Shown here: positions 21,130-29,108 of the stretch, one piece after another
How the letters are laid out: every line of letters starts with the position of its first letter
How positions within the stretch are numbered: position 1 is the first letter of the stretch
Assembly (NCBI RefSeq): GCF_002288365.1
Contig: NZ_CP016782.1
Span: 1-64,000, forward strand
DNA length: 64,000 nt
Direction of reading: 5' to 3'
DNA from: Candidatus Planktophila limnetica
Lineage (GTDB): Bacteria; Actinomycetota; Actinomycetes; Nanopelagicales; Nanopelagicaceae
Notes under the pieces: generated by a model
Told to the model about the DNA's origin: nothing
The model's database searches: none
Seen by the model: only the letters and a program-made list of their open reading frames with translations
Program-made: the position numbers and the translations under genes

Positions 21130-21501
21130 ATGAACCAAATCGTCAACGTGCGATCAATTTCATTGGTCTCACTTGGCGGAGTACTCGGTTCGCTCCTTCG
21201 TTACACAATCGGTGAGTTATTCACTTCTTCGCGCACATCAACTCTGATTGCCAATCTATTAGGTGTTGCAATTGCAACCTTCTTACTTGTTCTAATGCAG
21301 CGCCGCGGCAGCACAGACCAACGCCACTTTTGGTTGCCAGGATTTTGTGCAGGTTTGACAACATTTTCTGCAGTGGCGTTATTAACACTGCAACCAAGTG
21401 ATGGCGGCACGATGTATCTAAGCGCCAGCGTTATTGCGAGTTTGGCAATAATCGCGATAGTGATGCCAATAGCACGCAAAGTAATTCCGGCGCGCTCATG
21501 A
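21130..21501 (+). CDS. crcB1: Fluoride exporter CrcB/Fluc, first copy
   Basis: Fluc proteins are fluoride channels that protect cytosolic enzymes. The 123-residue protein has four hydrophobic helices and family motifs GGVLGSLLRYTIG, ANLLGV and the LPGFCAGLTTFSAVALL segment (family pattern GFCGGLTTFS). It overlaps the second copy by 4 bp. Paired genes usually encode oppositely oriented subunits of a heterodimer. No fluoride riboswitch fits in the 3-bp gap upstream. Confidence 0.92.
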   Translation: MNQIVNVRSISLVSLGGVLGSLLRYTIGELFTSSRTSTLIANLLGVAIATFLLVLMQRRGSTDQRHFWLPGFCAGLTTFSAVALLTLQPSDGGTMYLSASVIASLAIIAIVMPIARKVIPARS

Positions 21502-21836
21502 GATTGGCTTACGTAATTCTTGGAGCCGCAATAGGCGCACCAGCGCGCTTTGTTATCGATCAGTACTTACGCAAGTTTGCAAATGCTCCATGGGGAACAT
21601 TTGCCGTAAACGTGGCTGGCTCATTTGTTATTGGTCTGACATGGGGCGCAACACAAAACACTGTCGCCCTTGTTGCAATTGGTTTTGCCGGTGCGTTTAC
21701 AACGTGGTCAACATTTATGTTAGATATCTACTTGGCAATCGAACTCAAAAAATATAGGTCAGCTGCAGTAAATTACATCGGATCATTGCTTGTTGGATTA
21801 CTTGCTGCAGCTATTGCTATGAATCTAGTTGCGTAA
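21498..21836 (+). CDS. crcB2: Fluoride exporter CrcB/Fluc, second copy
   Basis: This 112-residue partner has four helices and motifs GAAIGAPARFVIDQYL, GTFAVNVAGSF and GFAGAFTTWSTF, the canonical Fluc pattern. The GTFAVNVAGSF segment carries the central asparagine typical of the pore. Its last 12 bases overlap the end of the convergent pepP gene. With the first copy it probably forms an antiparallel heterodimer. Confidence 0.93.
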   Translation: MRLAYVILGAAIGAPARFVIDQYLRKFANAPWGTFAVNVAGSFVIGLTWGATQNTVALVAIGFAGAFTTWSTFMLDIYLAIELKKYRSAAVNYIGSLLVGLLAAAIAMNLVA

Positions 21837-23279
21837 AGAGAGCATCCACTTTTCTATTTCATCTGGGTGGCGCGGTAAATTCTGACTTAAATTACGGCAA
21901 CCATCAGCTGTCACAACAACATCATCTTCAATACGGATTCCGATACCTCGATATTCAGGTGCAAACATCTCATCATCTGGCTGGATATAAAGGCCTGGCT
22001 CTACGGTTAAAACCATTCCTTCTTTAAGTGTTCCAAGAATGTAATCCTCATCGCGCGCTTTATCGCAATCGTGCACATCCATACCGAGCATGTGGCTTAC
22101 ACCGTGCAGAGTCCAGCGGCGATGCAGACCATTTTCTGGCAACAAGGATTCCTCTGGTGACATAGGCAGGACGCCCATATCTGACAGCCCCTTTGCAAGA
22201 ACTGCTTGGCATGCAGCATTGATTGATTTAAATGTTGCACCAGGTTTTACTGCTGCAAAACCTGCAAGCTGTGCTTCATAAACCAACATATATAAAGCGC
22301 GTTGTGCGGGAGAAAACTTTCCAGAGATCGGCAATGTGCGAGTGATATCTGCTGTGTAATACGAATCCATTTCAATGCCAGCATCTATAAGTATTAGTTC
22401 ACCAGGTCGGACTTCTCCGTCATTTTGAATCCAATGCAAAATGCACGCATGCGAACCAGATGCCGCGATGGTTTCATACCCCAAATCATTTCCAGCAATA
22501 CGCGCACGACCAAAGAATGCTGCTTCCACAACACGTTCTCCGCGCGCAGTACTAACCGCGGCAGGCAATGAACGAATGACATCTGCAAAACCTTTTGCAG
22601 TTTCATCACAAGCGCGTTGTAACTCAGAGATCTCGTACTCATCTTTGATTAATCGAGCAGCCGATGTGTATGCAACAAAGTCTTTTTCTTGTGGATGCAG
22701 CGCAATGTTTTTATCAATCATTGGATCTTCGCCGCGAATTGTTAGCGCAGCGGCACCATCTTTTAAGAGTGCTTCAAGATCATCAACTCTGCGAGTTTCG
22801 ATTTGGTAGCGAGCACGGGCTTCATTTAATGTGAAACGTCGGCCGACCCATAATTCGCCAAAACGTCGGTCGGTATAAAAAGCGTGCGTATCGCGAGTAG
22901 AGCGCGGATGAATATATAAAAATGTTTCGTGGCCAGTTTCCGTTGGTTCTAGAACAAGTACAGCATCTGCACTGGCTTCAACACCTTGTACACCAGAGTA
23001 ATAAGCGAATGCAGAGTGTGGTCTAAATCTGTAATCAGTATCGTTGCTGCGAACTTTAAATCCGCCAGCTGGCAAAACTAAACGAATACCTGGATATTGC
23101 GCAGATAAAGTTGTGCGACGCAAAAACGCAGAAGTAACAGCAGGGCCTGCAACGACATCATCTAAATCAGATGGCACCCAACCCTCAGACATAAATTTGG
23201 CATAAGCAGGAGAAGGAGTGTTATCGCGCGCAGCCTTAACAGGCTCTGCAGCAGGTGAATTCACTTCTTTTTGATCCAT
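21825..23279 (-). CDS. pepP: Xaa-Pro aminopeptidase (aminopeptidase P, M24)
   Basis: The enzyme removes N-terminal residues that precede proline. The 484-residue protein has an N-terminal creatinase-like domain and a C-terminal pita-bread domain with the dimetal ligands: Asp in LIDAGIEMDSYYTADITR, His in HGVSHMLGMDVHD, Glu in VEPGLYI, and Glu in GIRIEDDVVVT. No Shine-Dalgarno sequence precedes the ATG; TAGACT at 23286-23291 (minus strand) lies 6 nt upstream, so the mRNA is probably leaderless. Confidence 0.95.
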   Translation of the reverse strand: MDQKEVNSPAAEPVKAARDNTPSPAYAKFMSEGWVPSDLDDVVAGPAVTSAFLRRTTLSAQYPGIRLVLPAGGFKVRSNDTDYRFRPHSAFAYYSGVQGVEASADAVLVLEPTETGHETFLYIHPRSTRDTHAFYTDRRFGELWVGRRFTLNEARARYQIETRRVDDLEALLKDGAAALTIRGEDPMIDKNIALHPQEKDFVAYTSAARLIKDEYEISELQRACDETAKGFADVIRSLPAAVSTARGERVVEAAFFGRARIAGNDLGYETIAASGSHACILHWIQNDGEVRPGELILIDAGIEMDSYYTADITRTLPISGKFSPAQRALYMLVYEAQLAGFAAVKPGATFKSINAACQAVLAKGLSDMGVLPMSPEESLLPENGLHRRWTLHGVSHMLGMDVHDCDKARDEDYILGTLKEGMVLTVEPGLYIQPDDEMFAPEYRGIGIRIEDDVVVTADGCRNLSQNLPRHPDEIEKWMLSLRN

Positions 23280-23285
23280 ATATGA

Positions 23286-23291
23286 AGTCTA
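23286..23291 (-). promoter_or_regulatory. -10 element of leaderless pepP
   Basis: TAGACT on the minus strand lies 6 nt before the pepP start codon, the spacing that puts the transcript start at the ATG. No ribosome binding site is present in the 6 nt between them. Confidence 0.55.
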
Positions 23292-23347
23292 AAGCGAATC
23301 GCTTTGTACCGCGACCTTCTTCTTACCTGTAAACTTTGCCTGTACAA

Positions 23348-23436
23348 GGAGACGTCGCATAGCCCGGTCGAGTGCGCCTCACTGCTAACGAGGTAAGGTG
23401 TAAAAGCCTTCGGAGGTTCAAATCCTCTCGTCTCCG
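23348..23436 (+). tRNA. tRNA-Ser (anticodon GCT)
   Basis: The acceptor arms GGAGACG and CGTCTCC pair fully, with discriminator G at 23436. The anticodon loop CTGCTAA gives GCT. The stem CCTCA/CGAGG has one A-C mismatch next to the loop. The long variable arm and the T-arm GAGGTTCAAATCCTC fit tRNA-Ser. CCA is not encoded. TAAACT at 23330-23335 may be the -10 element. Confidence 0.95.
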
Positions 23437-23463
23437 CAGATAATTAAGTGAAGGAGTCCACGC

Positions 23464-24732
23464 GTGCCAACGTTTAAGGTCGCAATCGTTGGCGCAGGAC
23501 CTGCTGGTTATTTCGCAGCGCAAGCGCTACAAAACGCACAGAGTGATGACAAAACATTTGCAATCGACATGATTGAACGCTTACCCACTCCGTGGGGTTT
23601 GGTACGAAGCGGTGTTGCACCAGATCATCCAAAGATTAAAACTGTGTCCAAAGTATTTGAAAAGATTGCAACAGCCGGAAACTTTCGTTTATTCGGAAAC
23701 GTTGAATTAGGTACTGATGTGCAACTCAGTGACTTACAAAAGAAGTATGACGCAGTGATTATTGCAACTGGTACTTCTCTGGGGCGAAAACTTGGTATCC
23801 CTGGCGAAGAGTTAAAAGGATATTTATCTGCGGCCGACTTTGTGCCTTGGTATAACGCACATCCTGATTACACAGATGTTGATGTGCCACTAGATACGGA
23901 CACAGCAATTGTTATTGGCGCAGGAAATGTTGCAATGGATGTTGCGCGCATGTTAGCCCTTGACCCAACAGAGCTAGATCCAACAGATACTGCAAACTAT
24001 GCAATCGCTGCATTTAAGAAAAGTGGCATTCGCAAGGTTTATATCTGCGCTCGCCGCGGCGCAGAACACGCAGCATTTACATCTCCTGAACTTCGTGATC
24101 TACCAAAGTTAGAACACACAAATGTAATTATTAGTAAAAGCGATATCGATGCAGCAATTACTGCAGCCGGTGATGCTCCAGAGAAAGATGTGAAGAACAA
24201 CTTAGATGCCATGCTGGCAATTGCTGAACATGAAAAAACAAGCCATGTGCGCACAATGGAGTTCTTATTTCACCACGTGCCAACAGAGATCAAGGGTGCT
24301 GGTCAGGTTCAAGAAGTTGTCTTTAAAACTCCAACGGGTGAAAAAGTTATTAAGTGCGGCCTTGTTATCAGCGCTATTGGCTATGAAGCACAGCCCATGA
24401 CAGGCATTGCCTATGAAAAGGGCAAAGTACTAAATACAGATGGCCGCGTGAAAGACAATCTCTATGTAGTTGGCTGGGCTAAGCGCGGACCATCAGGTGT
24501 TATCGGCACAAACAAAAGCGATGCCGCTGGTGTAATTGAATTAATCATTTCTAACTTAACAACACCAAAGAACTCTGGTGACATCAATGATCTTATTGGC
24601 GCGCACAAAGTCATCACACAAACTCATTGGGAAGTGATTAATGCCGCTGAAGTCGCAAGCGGTGAACCACTCGGAAAGCCTCGCGTGAAGGTTGCAGATA
24701 AAGAAGAGCTACTACGTTTGGGCGGCTTTTAA
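23464..24732 (+). CDS. fprA: FprA-type ferredoxin/NADP reductase (adrenodoxin reductase family)
   Basis: FprA-type flavoenzymes move electrons between NADPH and ferredoxin. The 422-residue protein has the FAD motif GAGPAGYFAAQAL at about residue 8, the family segment PWGLVRSGVAPDHPKIK, the NADP motif GAGNVAMDVARML at about 155, and the C-terminal GWAKRGPSGVIGTNK. It lacks the N-terminal ferredoxin domain found in some relatives. Translation starts at GTG 23464 with GAAGGAG upstream. It ends 2 bp from the convergent dhaL-like gene. Confidence 0.93.
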   Translation: MPTFKVAIVGAGPAGYFAAQALQNAQSDDKTFAIDMIERLPTPWGLVRSGVAPDHPKIKTVSKVFEKIATAGNFRLFGNVELGTDVQLSDLQKKYDAVIIATGTSLGRKLGIPGEELKGYLSAADFVPWYNAHPDYTDVDVPLDTDTAIVIGAGNVAMDVARMLALDPTELDPTDTANYAIAAFKKSGIRKVYICARRGAEHAAFTSPELRDLPKLEHTNVIISKSDIDAAITAAGDAPEKDVKNNLDAMLAIAEHEKTSHVRTMEFLFHHVPTEIKGAGQVQEVVFKTPTGEKVIKCGLVISAIGYEAQPMTGIAYEKGKVLNTDGRVKDNLYVVGWAKRGPSGVIGTNKSDAAGVIELIISNLTTPKNSGDINDLIGAHKVITQTHWEVINAAEVASGEPLGKPRVKVADKEELLRLGGF

Positions 24733-24734
24733 AG

Positions 24735-25322
24735 TTATTTAGCTAGCGCTTCAAAAACCACAGCCACAACAGTTGCACCAGCATCTTCATTGCCTTGTGC
24801 GCGTTCGCCAATCCATCCGGCTCGGCCATGCTTTGGCGCCATTGCAGCTGTCGCAGTTGCTCCTGCGCGCGCTGCAATACCTGCAGCATTTAATCCTGCT
24901 TGTAAATCTGTTGCGCTATTTAAGGCAACGGATGCGGGATGTAGCGCATCCAATAATGTGCGCTCACCGAGTGCTGCTTTTCCACGTGCTGCAATTCCGT
25001 CATAGGCAGCAGTCACAGAGATCTGTGTATTTTTCAAAGCATCGCCATCTGTAACAGCAGCTGATGCTCGAATAAATCCTGTTGCAAACAAAGTTCCAAA
25101 TGTTGAGGGTGCAAACTTTGCAATTTCGCGACCAATTAACATCAGATCTGCTTTGAGGTCACCAGTTGCACCGGCGGCGCCAGAGCGAAGACCCTTTGCA
25201 ATATTGCCAGCAGTAATTCCTAGATCACCATCGCCAGCGACAGAATCTAACTCCTCAAATTTCTTTGAGTTATTTTCAAGCGCCGTTGCTACCGTTTCGA
25301 TGGCGTCAGTAAATGCACTCAT
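24735..25322 (-). CDS. DhaL-like kinase subunit (Dak2 domain)
   Basis: DhaL binds the nucleotide in dihydroxyacetone-type kinases. The 195-residue all-helical protein has the magnesium-binding motif GDGDLGITAG at about residue 29 and the C-terminal GERAQGNEDAGA. Two normally conserved segments differ: the GGxSGPLYG-like loop reads APSTFGTLF, and the usual GYVGERS region reads GWIGERA. It overlaps the dhaK-like gene by 4 bp. No DhaM phosphotransferase gene is nearby, so ATP may be used directly. The true substrate may not be dihydroxyacetone. Confidence 0.85.
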   Translation of the reverse strand: MSAFTDAIETVATALENNSKKFEELDSVAGDGDLGITAGNIAKGLRSGAAGATGDLKADLMLIGREIAKFAPSTFGTLFATGFIRASAAVTDGDALKNTQISVTAAYDGIAARGKAALGERTLLDALHPASVALNSATDLQAGLNAAGIAARAGATATAAMAPKHGRAGWIGERAQGNEDAGATVVAVVFEALAK

Positions 25323-26320
25323 GCCTGAGTAAAGAATGGTGTGTGCACAGGAGTATTTATGTAGTTGAGCAATTCATCATCCACACGGATAACACTGATA
25401 GATGCACCAGCCATTTCCAGAGATGTAGCGAATTCGCCAACGTAGGCGCGGGCAACGTCAACGCCGTAACCCTTAAGAGTTTTCTTGGCGTGACGGAACA
25501 TGATGTAGAGCTCCTCCGGTGGGGTAGCACCAAGGCTGTTCATCAGCACACAGACTTTGTCGCCGCTCTTTAGATCAAGGTCATTTTTAATTGCAGTCAA
25601 CAACTCTTCTGTAATTTGATCTGCACTTTCTAGCGCGCTCTTGCGAATTCCAGGTTCGCCATGGATACCCATACCGATTTCCATTTCACCTGCTTTAACT
25701 TCAAATGTTGGATGACCAACTGCAGGAAGTGTTACAGGACTTAAGGCAACGCCCATTGTGCGAGTCTGCGCAGAAGCTTTTTTAGTAACGGCTACAACTT
25801 CATCGAGTGATAAACCTTTTGCGGCCGCTGCTCCAGCAACTTTGTATAGAAAGAAAATTCCAGCAATTCCGCGACGTCGCGCTTCTTCACCCTTTGGTGC
25901 AGATGCAACATCGTCTGCGCCAACTACAGTTTCAACGCGAATTCCTTCTGCTGCTGCAAGCTCTGCTGCAAAATCAAAGTTAAAAACATCTCCGCCGTAG
26001 TTTCCATAAATATAAAGAACACCGGCACCAGAGTTTGATTGTTTAGTTACTGCAAGCATCTGTTCTGCAGTCGGACTTTGGAAAACATCGCCCACTGCAA
26101 CGCCATCGAGCATGCCTTTTCCAACGTAACCAAGAAAGAGTGGAAGATGGCCAGAGCCACCCCCTGTTGTAATCCCTACCTTGCCGGCAACTGGTGCATC
26201 GGCTCGGACCAGGGCGTGGTTGTCTCCATCGACTGCCTTAAGCTGGGTTGGATAGGCCTCGAGGATGCCCTCTAACATCTCGTTAACGAACTCTGTTGGC
26301 ACATTTAGGATCTTTTGCAT
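25319..26320 (-). CDS. DhaK-like kinase subunit (Dak1 domain)
   Basis: DhaK binds a short keto-sugar covalently through a histidine. The 333-residue protein keeps that histidine in GIHGEPGI, the His of GGGSGH, and the Asp in the GNYGGD segment. Two pocket positions differ from the usual GHEPxH: here the sequence is GHLPLFLGYVG, replacing Glu and His with Leu and Phe. This suggests a different substrate, for example a tetrulose. It is divergent from the sugar-binding protein gene; TAGGCT at 26327-26332 (minus strand) 6 nt before the ATG indicates a leaderless mRNA. Confidence 0.87.
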   Translation of the reverse strand: MQKILNVPTEFVNEMLEGILEAYPTQLKAVDGDNHALVRADAPVAGKVGITTGGGSGHLPLFLGYVGKGMLDGVAVGDVFQSPTAEQMLAVTKQSNSGAGVLYIYGNYGGDVFNFDFAAELAAAEGIRVETVVGADDVASAPKGEEARRRGIAGIFFLYKVAGAAAAKGLSLDEVVAVTKKASAQTRTMGVALSPVTLPAVGHPTFEVKAGEMEIGMGIHGEPGIRKSALESADQITEELLTAIKNDLDLKSGDKVCVLMNSLGATPPEELYIMFRHAKKTLKGYGVDVARAYVGEFATSLEMAGASISVIRVDDELLNYINTPVHTPFFTQA

Positions 26321-26326
26321 GACGTA

Positions 26327-26332
26327 AGCCTA
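26327..26332 (-). promoter_or_regulatory. -10 element of leaderless dhaK-like gene
   Basis: TAGGCT on the minus strand ends 6 nt before the dhaK-like ATG. No Shine-Dalgarno sequence is present. Its upstream region runs into the repeated TGTTA/TAACA motifs, so a shared repressor could control both directions. Confidence 0.5.
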
Positions 26333-26355
26333 TCTCCCTGGGAATTAACCTTTTA

Positions 26356-26428
26356 TAACAGCATTGTTACAAAAAGTTATCTTGTTATAACGCAACTCTT
26401 GACCAATTTTGTTAAAACAGAATATATT
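26356..26428 (+). promoter_or_regulatory. Sugar ABC operon promoter with repeated DeoR-like operators
   Basis: A good promoter is seen: TTGACC at 26399-26404, 18 bp, TATATT at 26423-26428. Three related sites surround it: TAACA-gcat-TGTTA (26356-26369), GTTATAAC (26384-26391, a perfect 8-bp palindrome), and TGTT-aa-AACA (26410-26419), which sits inside the -35/-10 spacer. TGTTA half-sites resemble the known E. coli DeoR box (TGTTAGAA). The local DeoR protein at 37423-38193 is the likely repressor; this link is inferred. Confidence 0.65.
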
Positions 26429-26491
26429 CGTCCTTACCTACGGGGTCAACCTGTCCCGATCCCCTGCAGAGGTAACACAAAAGGAGCACGA

Positions 26492-27490
26492 ATGAAGAAG
26501 TACAAGCTCATCGCAGTTGTTGCTGCGACAGCGCTCTTGGTTTCAGCTGGCATCTCAACAAGCCAAGCTGCAGCAAAGAAGCGTTATGTAATCTCCGTTA
26601 AGTTGATCGGCGTCGGCTGGTTCGACAACATGGATAAAGGTATTAAGTCATGGGCTAAGTCAAAGAAGATTGACGCGACAATGACTGGTGCAACAGATGC
26701 TTCACCAGAAAAGCAATCAAAGATGGTTGAAGATCTTATTGCACAGAAAGTTACAGGTATTGGAATTGTTCCTAACGACGTAGCTTCAATCGATGGTGTT
26801 ATTGCTAAAGCTAAAAAAGCAGGCATCAAGGTTGTAACTCACGAAGCAGCAGGAATTAAGAATGCTGATGCTGATATTGAAGCGTTCAATAACGCTGCAT
26901 ACGGCGCAGTTATGATGGATAACCTACAAGCATGTATGGGCGGCAGCGGAAAGTACGCTGCATTCGTTGGAACACTTACTAACGGAAGCCACAATGAATG
27001 GGTTGCTGGAGCACTTGCACAAGCAAAGGCTAAGTATCCAAACATCACACGTGTTGAAGATCCTCTAGAGTCAAAGGAAGATGCAGATGTTGCATACAAC
27101 AAGACAAAGGAACTTCTAAAGAAGTACCCAGATCTCAAGGGTGTTGAAGGCTCATCAGCTAACGACGTAGTCGGTATCGGCCGCGCTGTTGAAGAACTTG
27201 GTCTAAATGACAAGGTCTGCGTAATGGGTACATCAATTCCTTCAATGACAAGCAAGTACGTTGCAACCGGAGCGATCGACAAGATCTTCTTCTGGGATTC
27301 AGCACTTGCAGGTCAAGCAATGTTGAACATGCTTGAAATCCTTAATAAGGGTGGAAAGATCAAGGCTGGTATGGACCTTAAGGTCGCTGGCTACAACAAG
27401 ATCGTAAAGATCCCTGGCACAACAAAGGGTTGGGCAGGAGCAGCTTGGGTTATTGTTGATAAGAACAACATAACTAAGTACAAGATCTAA
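26492..27490 (+). CDS. Periplasmic-type sugar-binding protein of an ABC importer
   Basis: This secreted lipoprotein-like or anchored binding protein captures a sugar for import. The 332-residue product has a signal peptide (about residues 1-27, ending SQA-AAKKR) and a type I Peripla_BP_4 fold like RhaS and LsrB, starting YVISVKLIGVGWF. By eye, LsrB residues that contact AI-2 (an Asp and an Asp-Gln pair) are replaced here, so AI-2 is unlikely. ATG 26492 follows AAAAGGAG. No lipobox cysteine is visible. The gene heads a six-gene operon and is followed by a stable hairpin. Confidence 0.9.
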   Translation: MKKYKLIAVVAATALLVSAGISTSQAAAKKRYVISVKLIGVGWFDNMDKGIKSWAKSKKIDATMTGATDASPEKQSKMVEDLIAQKVTGIGIVPNDVASIDGVIAKAKKAGIKVVTHEAAGIKNADADIEAFNNAAYGAVMMDNLQACMGGSGKYAAFVGTLTNGSHNEWVAGALAQAKAKYPNITRVEDPLESKEDADVAYNKTKELLKKYPDLKGVEGSSANDVVGIGRAVEELGLNDKVCVMGTSIPSMTSKYVATGAIDKIFFWDSALAGQAMLNMLEILNKGGKIKAGMDLKVAGYNKIVKIPGTTKGWAGAAWVIVDKNNITKYKI

Positions 27491-27514
27491 CGATCAAGTA
27501 AAAAACAGCTTGAA

Positions 27515-27548
27515 AAGAGTGGGGCGCGGGAAACCGCGCCCCACTCTT
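27515..27548 (+). terminator. Strong stem-loop after the sugar-binding protein gene
   Basis: A perfect 15-bp stem, AAGAGTGGGGCGCGG with its complement, closes a GAAA tetraloop. The bases after it (ACTTAAA) are not a T-run. It lies between the binding-protein gene and the ATPase gene, so it probably causes partial termination or protects the upstream mRNA, giving excess binding protein over membrane components. Confidence 0.75.
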
Positions 27549-27609
27549 ACTTAAATAGCAATAAACTAAATCGGCCTCATAAAAATGTCAGAAAGGCATA
27601 TACACAGAG

Positions 27610-29106
27610 ATGGTTAAGTTGCTTACAGCGCAATACGGCGTAGAAAATATCGTCAAGAGTTTCGGTGGCGCCAAAGCACTATCAGGAGTATCGCTCTCCG
27701 TTAAAGGCGGCGAAGTTCACTGTATTGCTGGCGAAAATGGTTCTGGTAAATCCACACTTATTAAAATTATGAGTGGCGTTCATGCCCCAGATTCAGGAAT
27801 CATTCAACTGGGCGAAAAAACTTTTAATCAACTCTCACCACGTGAAGCAGTCCGTGAAGGCGTTCAAGTAATTTTCCAAGATTTTTCTTTACTTCCAAAC
27901 TTAACAGTTGCTGAAAATATTGCGATGCCTACCTATATTTTAAACAATTCACGCATACTAAGTAAGAATCAGACTAAAGAGATTGCATCAAATGCACTTG
28001 ACCTCATTGGCGTTGATATTGATATCAACGCATCCGTTGCTGATATTTCAATCGCATCCAAGCAACTTATCGCAATCGCTCGTGCAACAAACCTTGGTGT
28101 GAAAATGTTGTTTATGGATGAACCAACAACAGCGCTCACACGCAAAGAAATCAAACGTCTATTTGAAGTTGTAGAACAGATCAAAGCACGCGGCGTTGCG
28201 ACAGTCTTCGTCAGCCACAAGATTGATGAAATTCAAGAAATATGCAACACCATTACTATTTTGCGAAATGGTGAAGTTGTTGGCGACGGTTTAATGACAG
28301 ACTTCAAACGTCAAGCTATTTCTAAAGCAATGACTGGACTCTCGGTCTCCGAAACTCGCATTGCGCCACCACTTAAGAAGACAACCAAAAAAGTTGTTGA
28401 ATTAAAGAACTTCACCACAAAGCCAACATTTTCAAATATTTCGTTTTCAATAGCTCCTGGAGAAATCCTTGGAATGACAGGTTTGCTCGGTTCTGGACGC
28501 ACAGAACTTGCAGAAGCAATCTTTGGTCAATACCCAGTTGATTCAGGCGAAATTATTGTTGACGGAAAACCAATTAAATTAAACTCTTCATCAGAGGCGC
28601 TCAAAGCAGGCATTGGTTATGTTCCACCAGATCGCCTCACACAAGGTTTATTTCTTGAGCAATCAATTCTTAATAACTTAGTTGCAGTCGGTATTGATCA
28701 ATATCAAAGTAAAGGCGGAAGACTTTCAAAGAGCCGTCTTGCCCAAGCAGGAGAGCGCTGGATTAAAGACCTTCGTATCAAAACAAATAATCCTCAAAAC
28801 CCTGTCACCTCACTTTCAGGTGGTAATCAACAACGCGTAGTACTCGCAAAGTGGCTGGCAATGAACCCACACTTAATGATTCTTAACGGTCCAACTGTTG
28901 GTGTTGATATCGGATCAAAGCGTGAAATTCTTGAAATTATTCGAGATCGCGCCAAAGAAGGAATGGCTTTTCTAGTTGTGTCAGATGATATTCCTGAGCT
29001 TGTTCAGATTTGTCACCGTGTGATTGTTATTAAAAATGGCCAGATTTCAAAGGAATTTAGTGAAGCGCAATTAGATGAAAAAGTTCTATATAAGGAGTTG
29101 AGTTAA
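27610..29106 (+). CDS. Sugar ABC transporter ATP-binding protein (RbsA/RhaT type, two ABC domains)
   Basis: This 498-residue protein powers the importer with two fused ABC domains. Domain 1 has Walker A GENGSGKST and Walker B LFMDEPTTAL, but a degenerate signature, ISIASKQ. Domain 2 has a degenerate Walker A (GLLGSGRTE), an intact signature (LSGGNQQRV), and an altered Walker B (LMILNGPTVGVD, lacking the acidic pair). Together these leave one competent ATP site (domain 1 Walker motifs with domain 2 signature) and one degenerate site. The downstream permease gene starts 2 bp after it. Confidence 0.92.
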   Translation: MVKLLTAQYGVENIVKSFGGAKALSGVSLSVKGGEVHCIAGENGSGKSTLIKIMSGVHAPDSGIIQLGEKTFNQLSPREAVREGVQVIFQDFSLLPNLTVAENIAMPTYILNNSRILSKNQTKEIASNALDLIGVDIDINASVADISIASKQLIAIARATNLGVKMLFMDEPTTALTRKEIKRLFEVVEQIKARGVATVFVSHKIDEIQEICNTITILRNGEVVGDGLMTDFKRQAISKAMTGLSVSETRIAPPLKKTTKKVVELKNFTTKPTFSNISFSIAPGEILGMTGLLGSGRTELAEAIFGQYPVDSGEIIVDGKPIKLNSSSEALKAGIGYVPPDRLTQGLFLEQSILNNLVAVGIDQYQSKGGRLSKSRLAQAGERWIKDLRIKTNNPQNPVTSLSGGNQQRVVLAKWLAMNPHLMILNGPTVGVDIGSKREILEIIRDRAKEGMAFLVVSDDIPELVQICHRVIVIKNGQISKEFSEAQLDEKVLYKELS

Positions 29107-29108
29107 TT

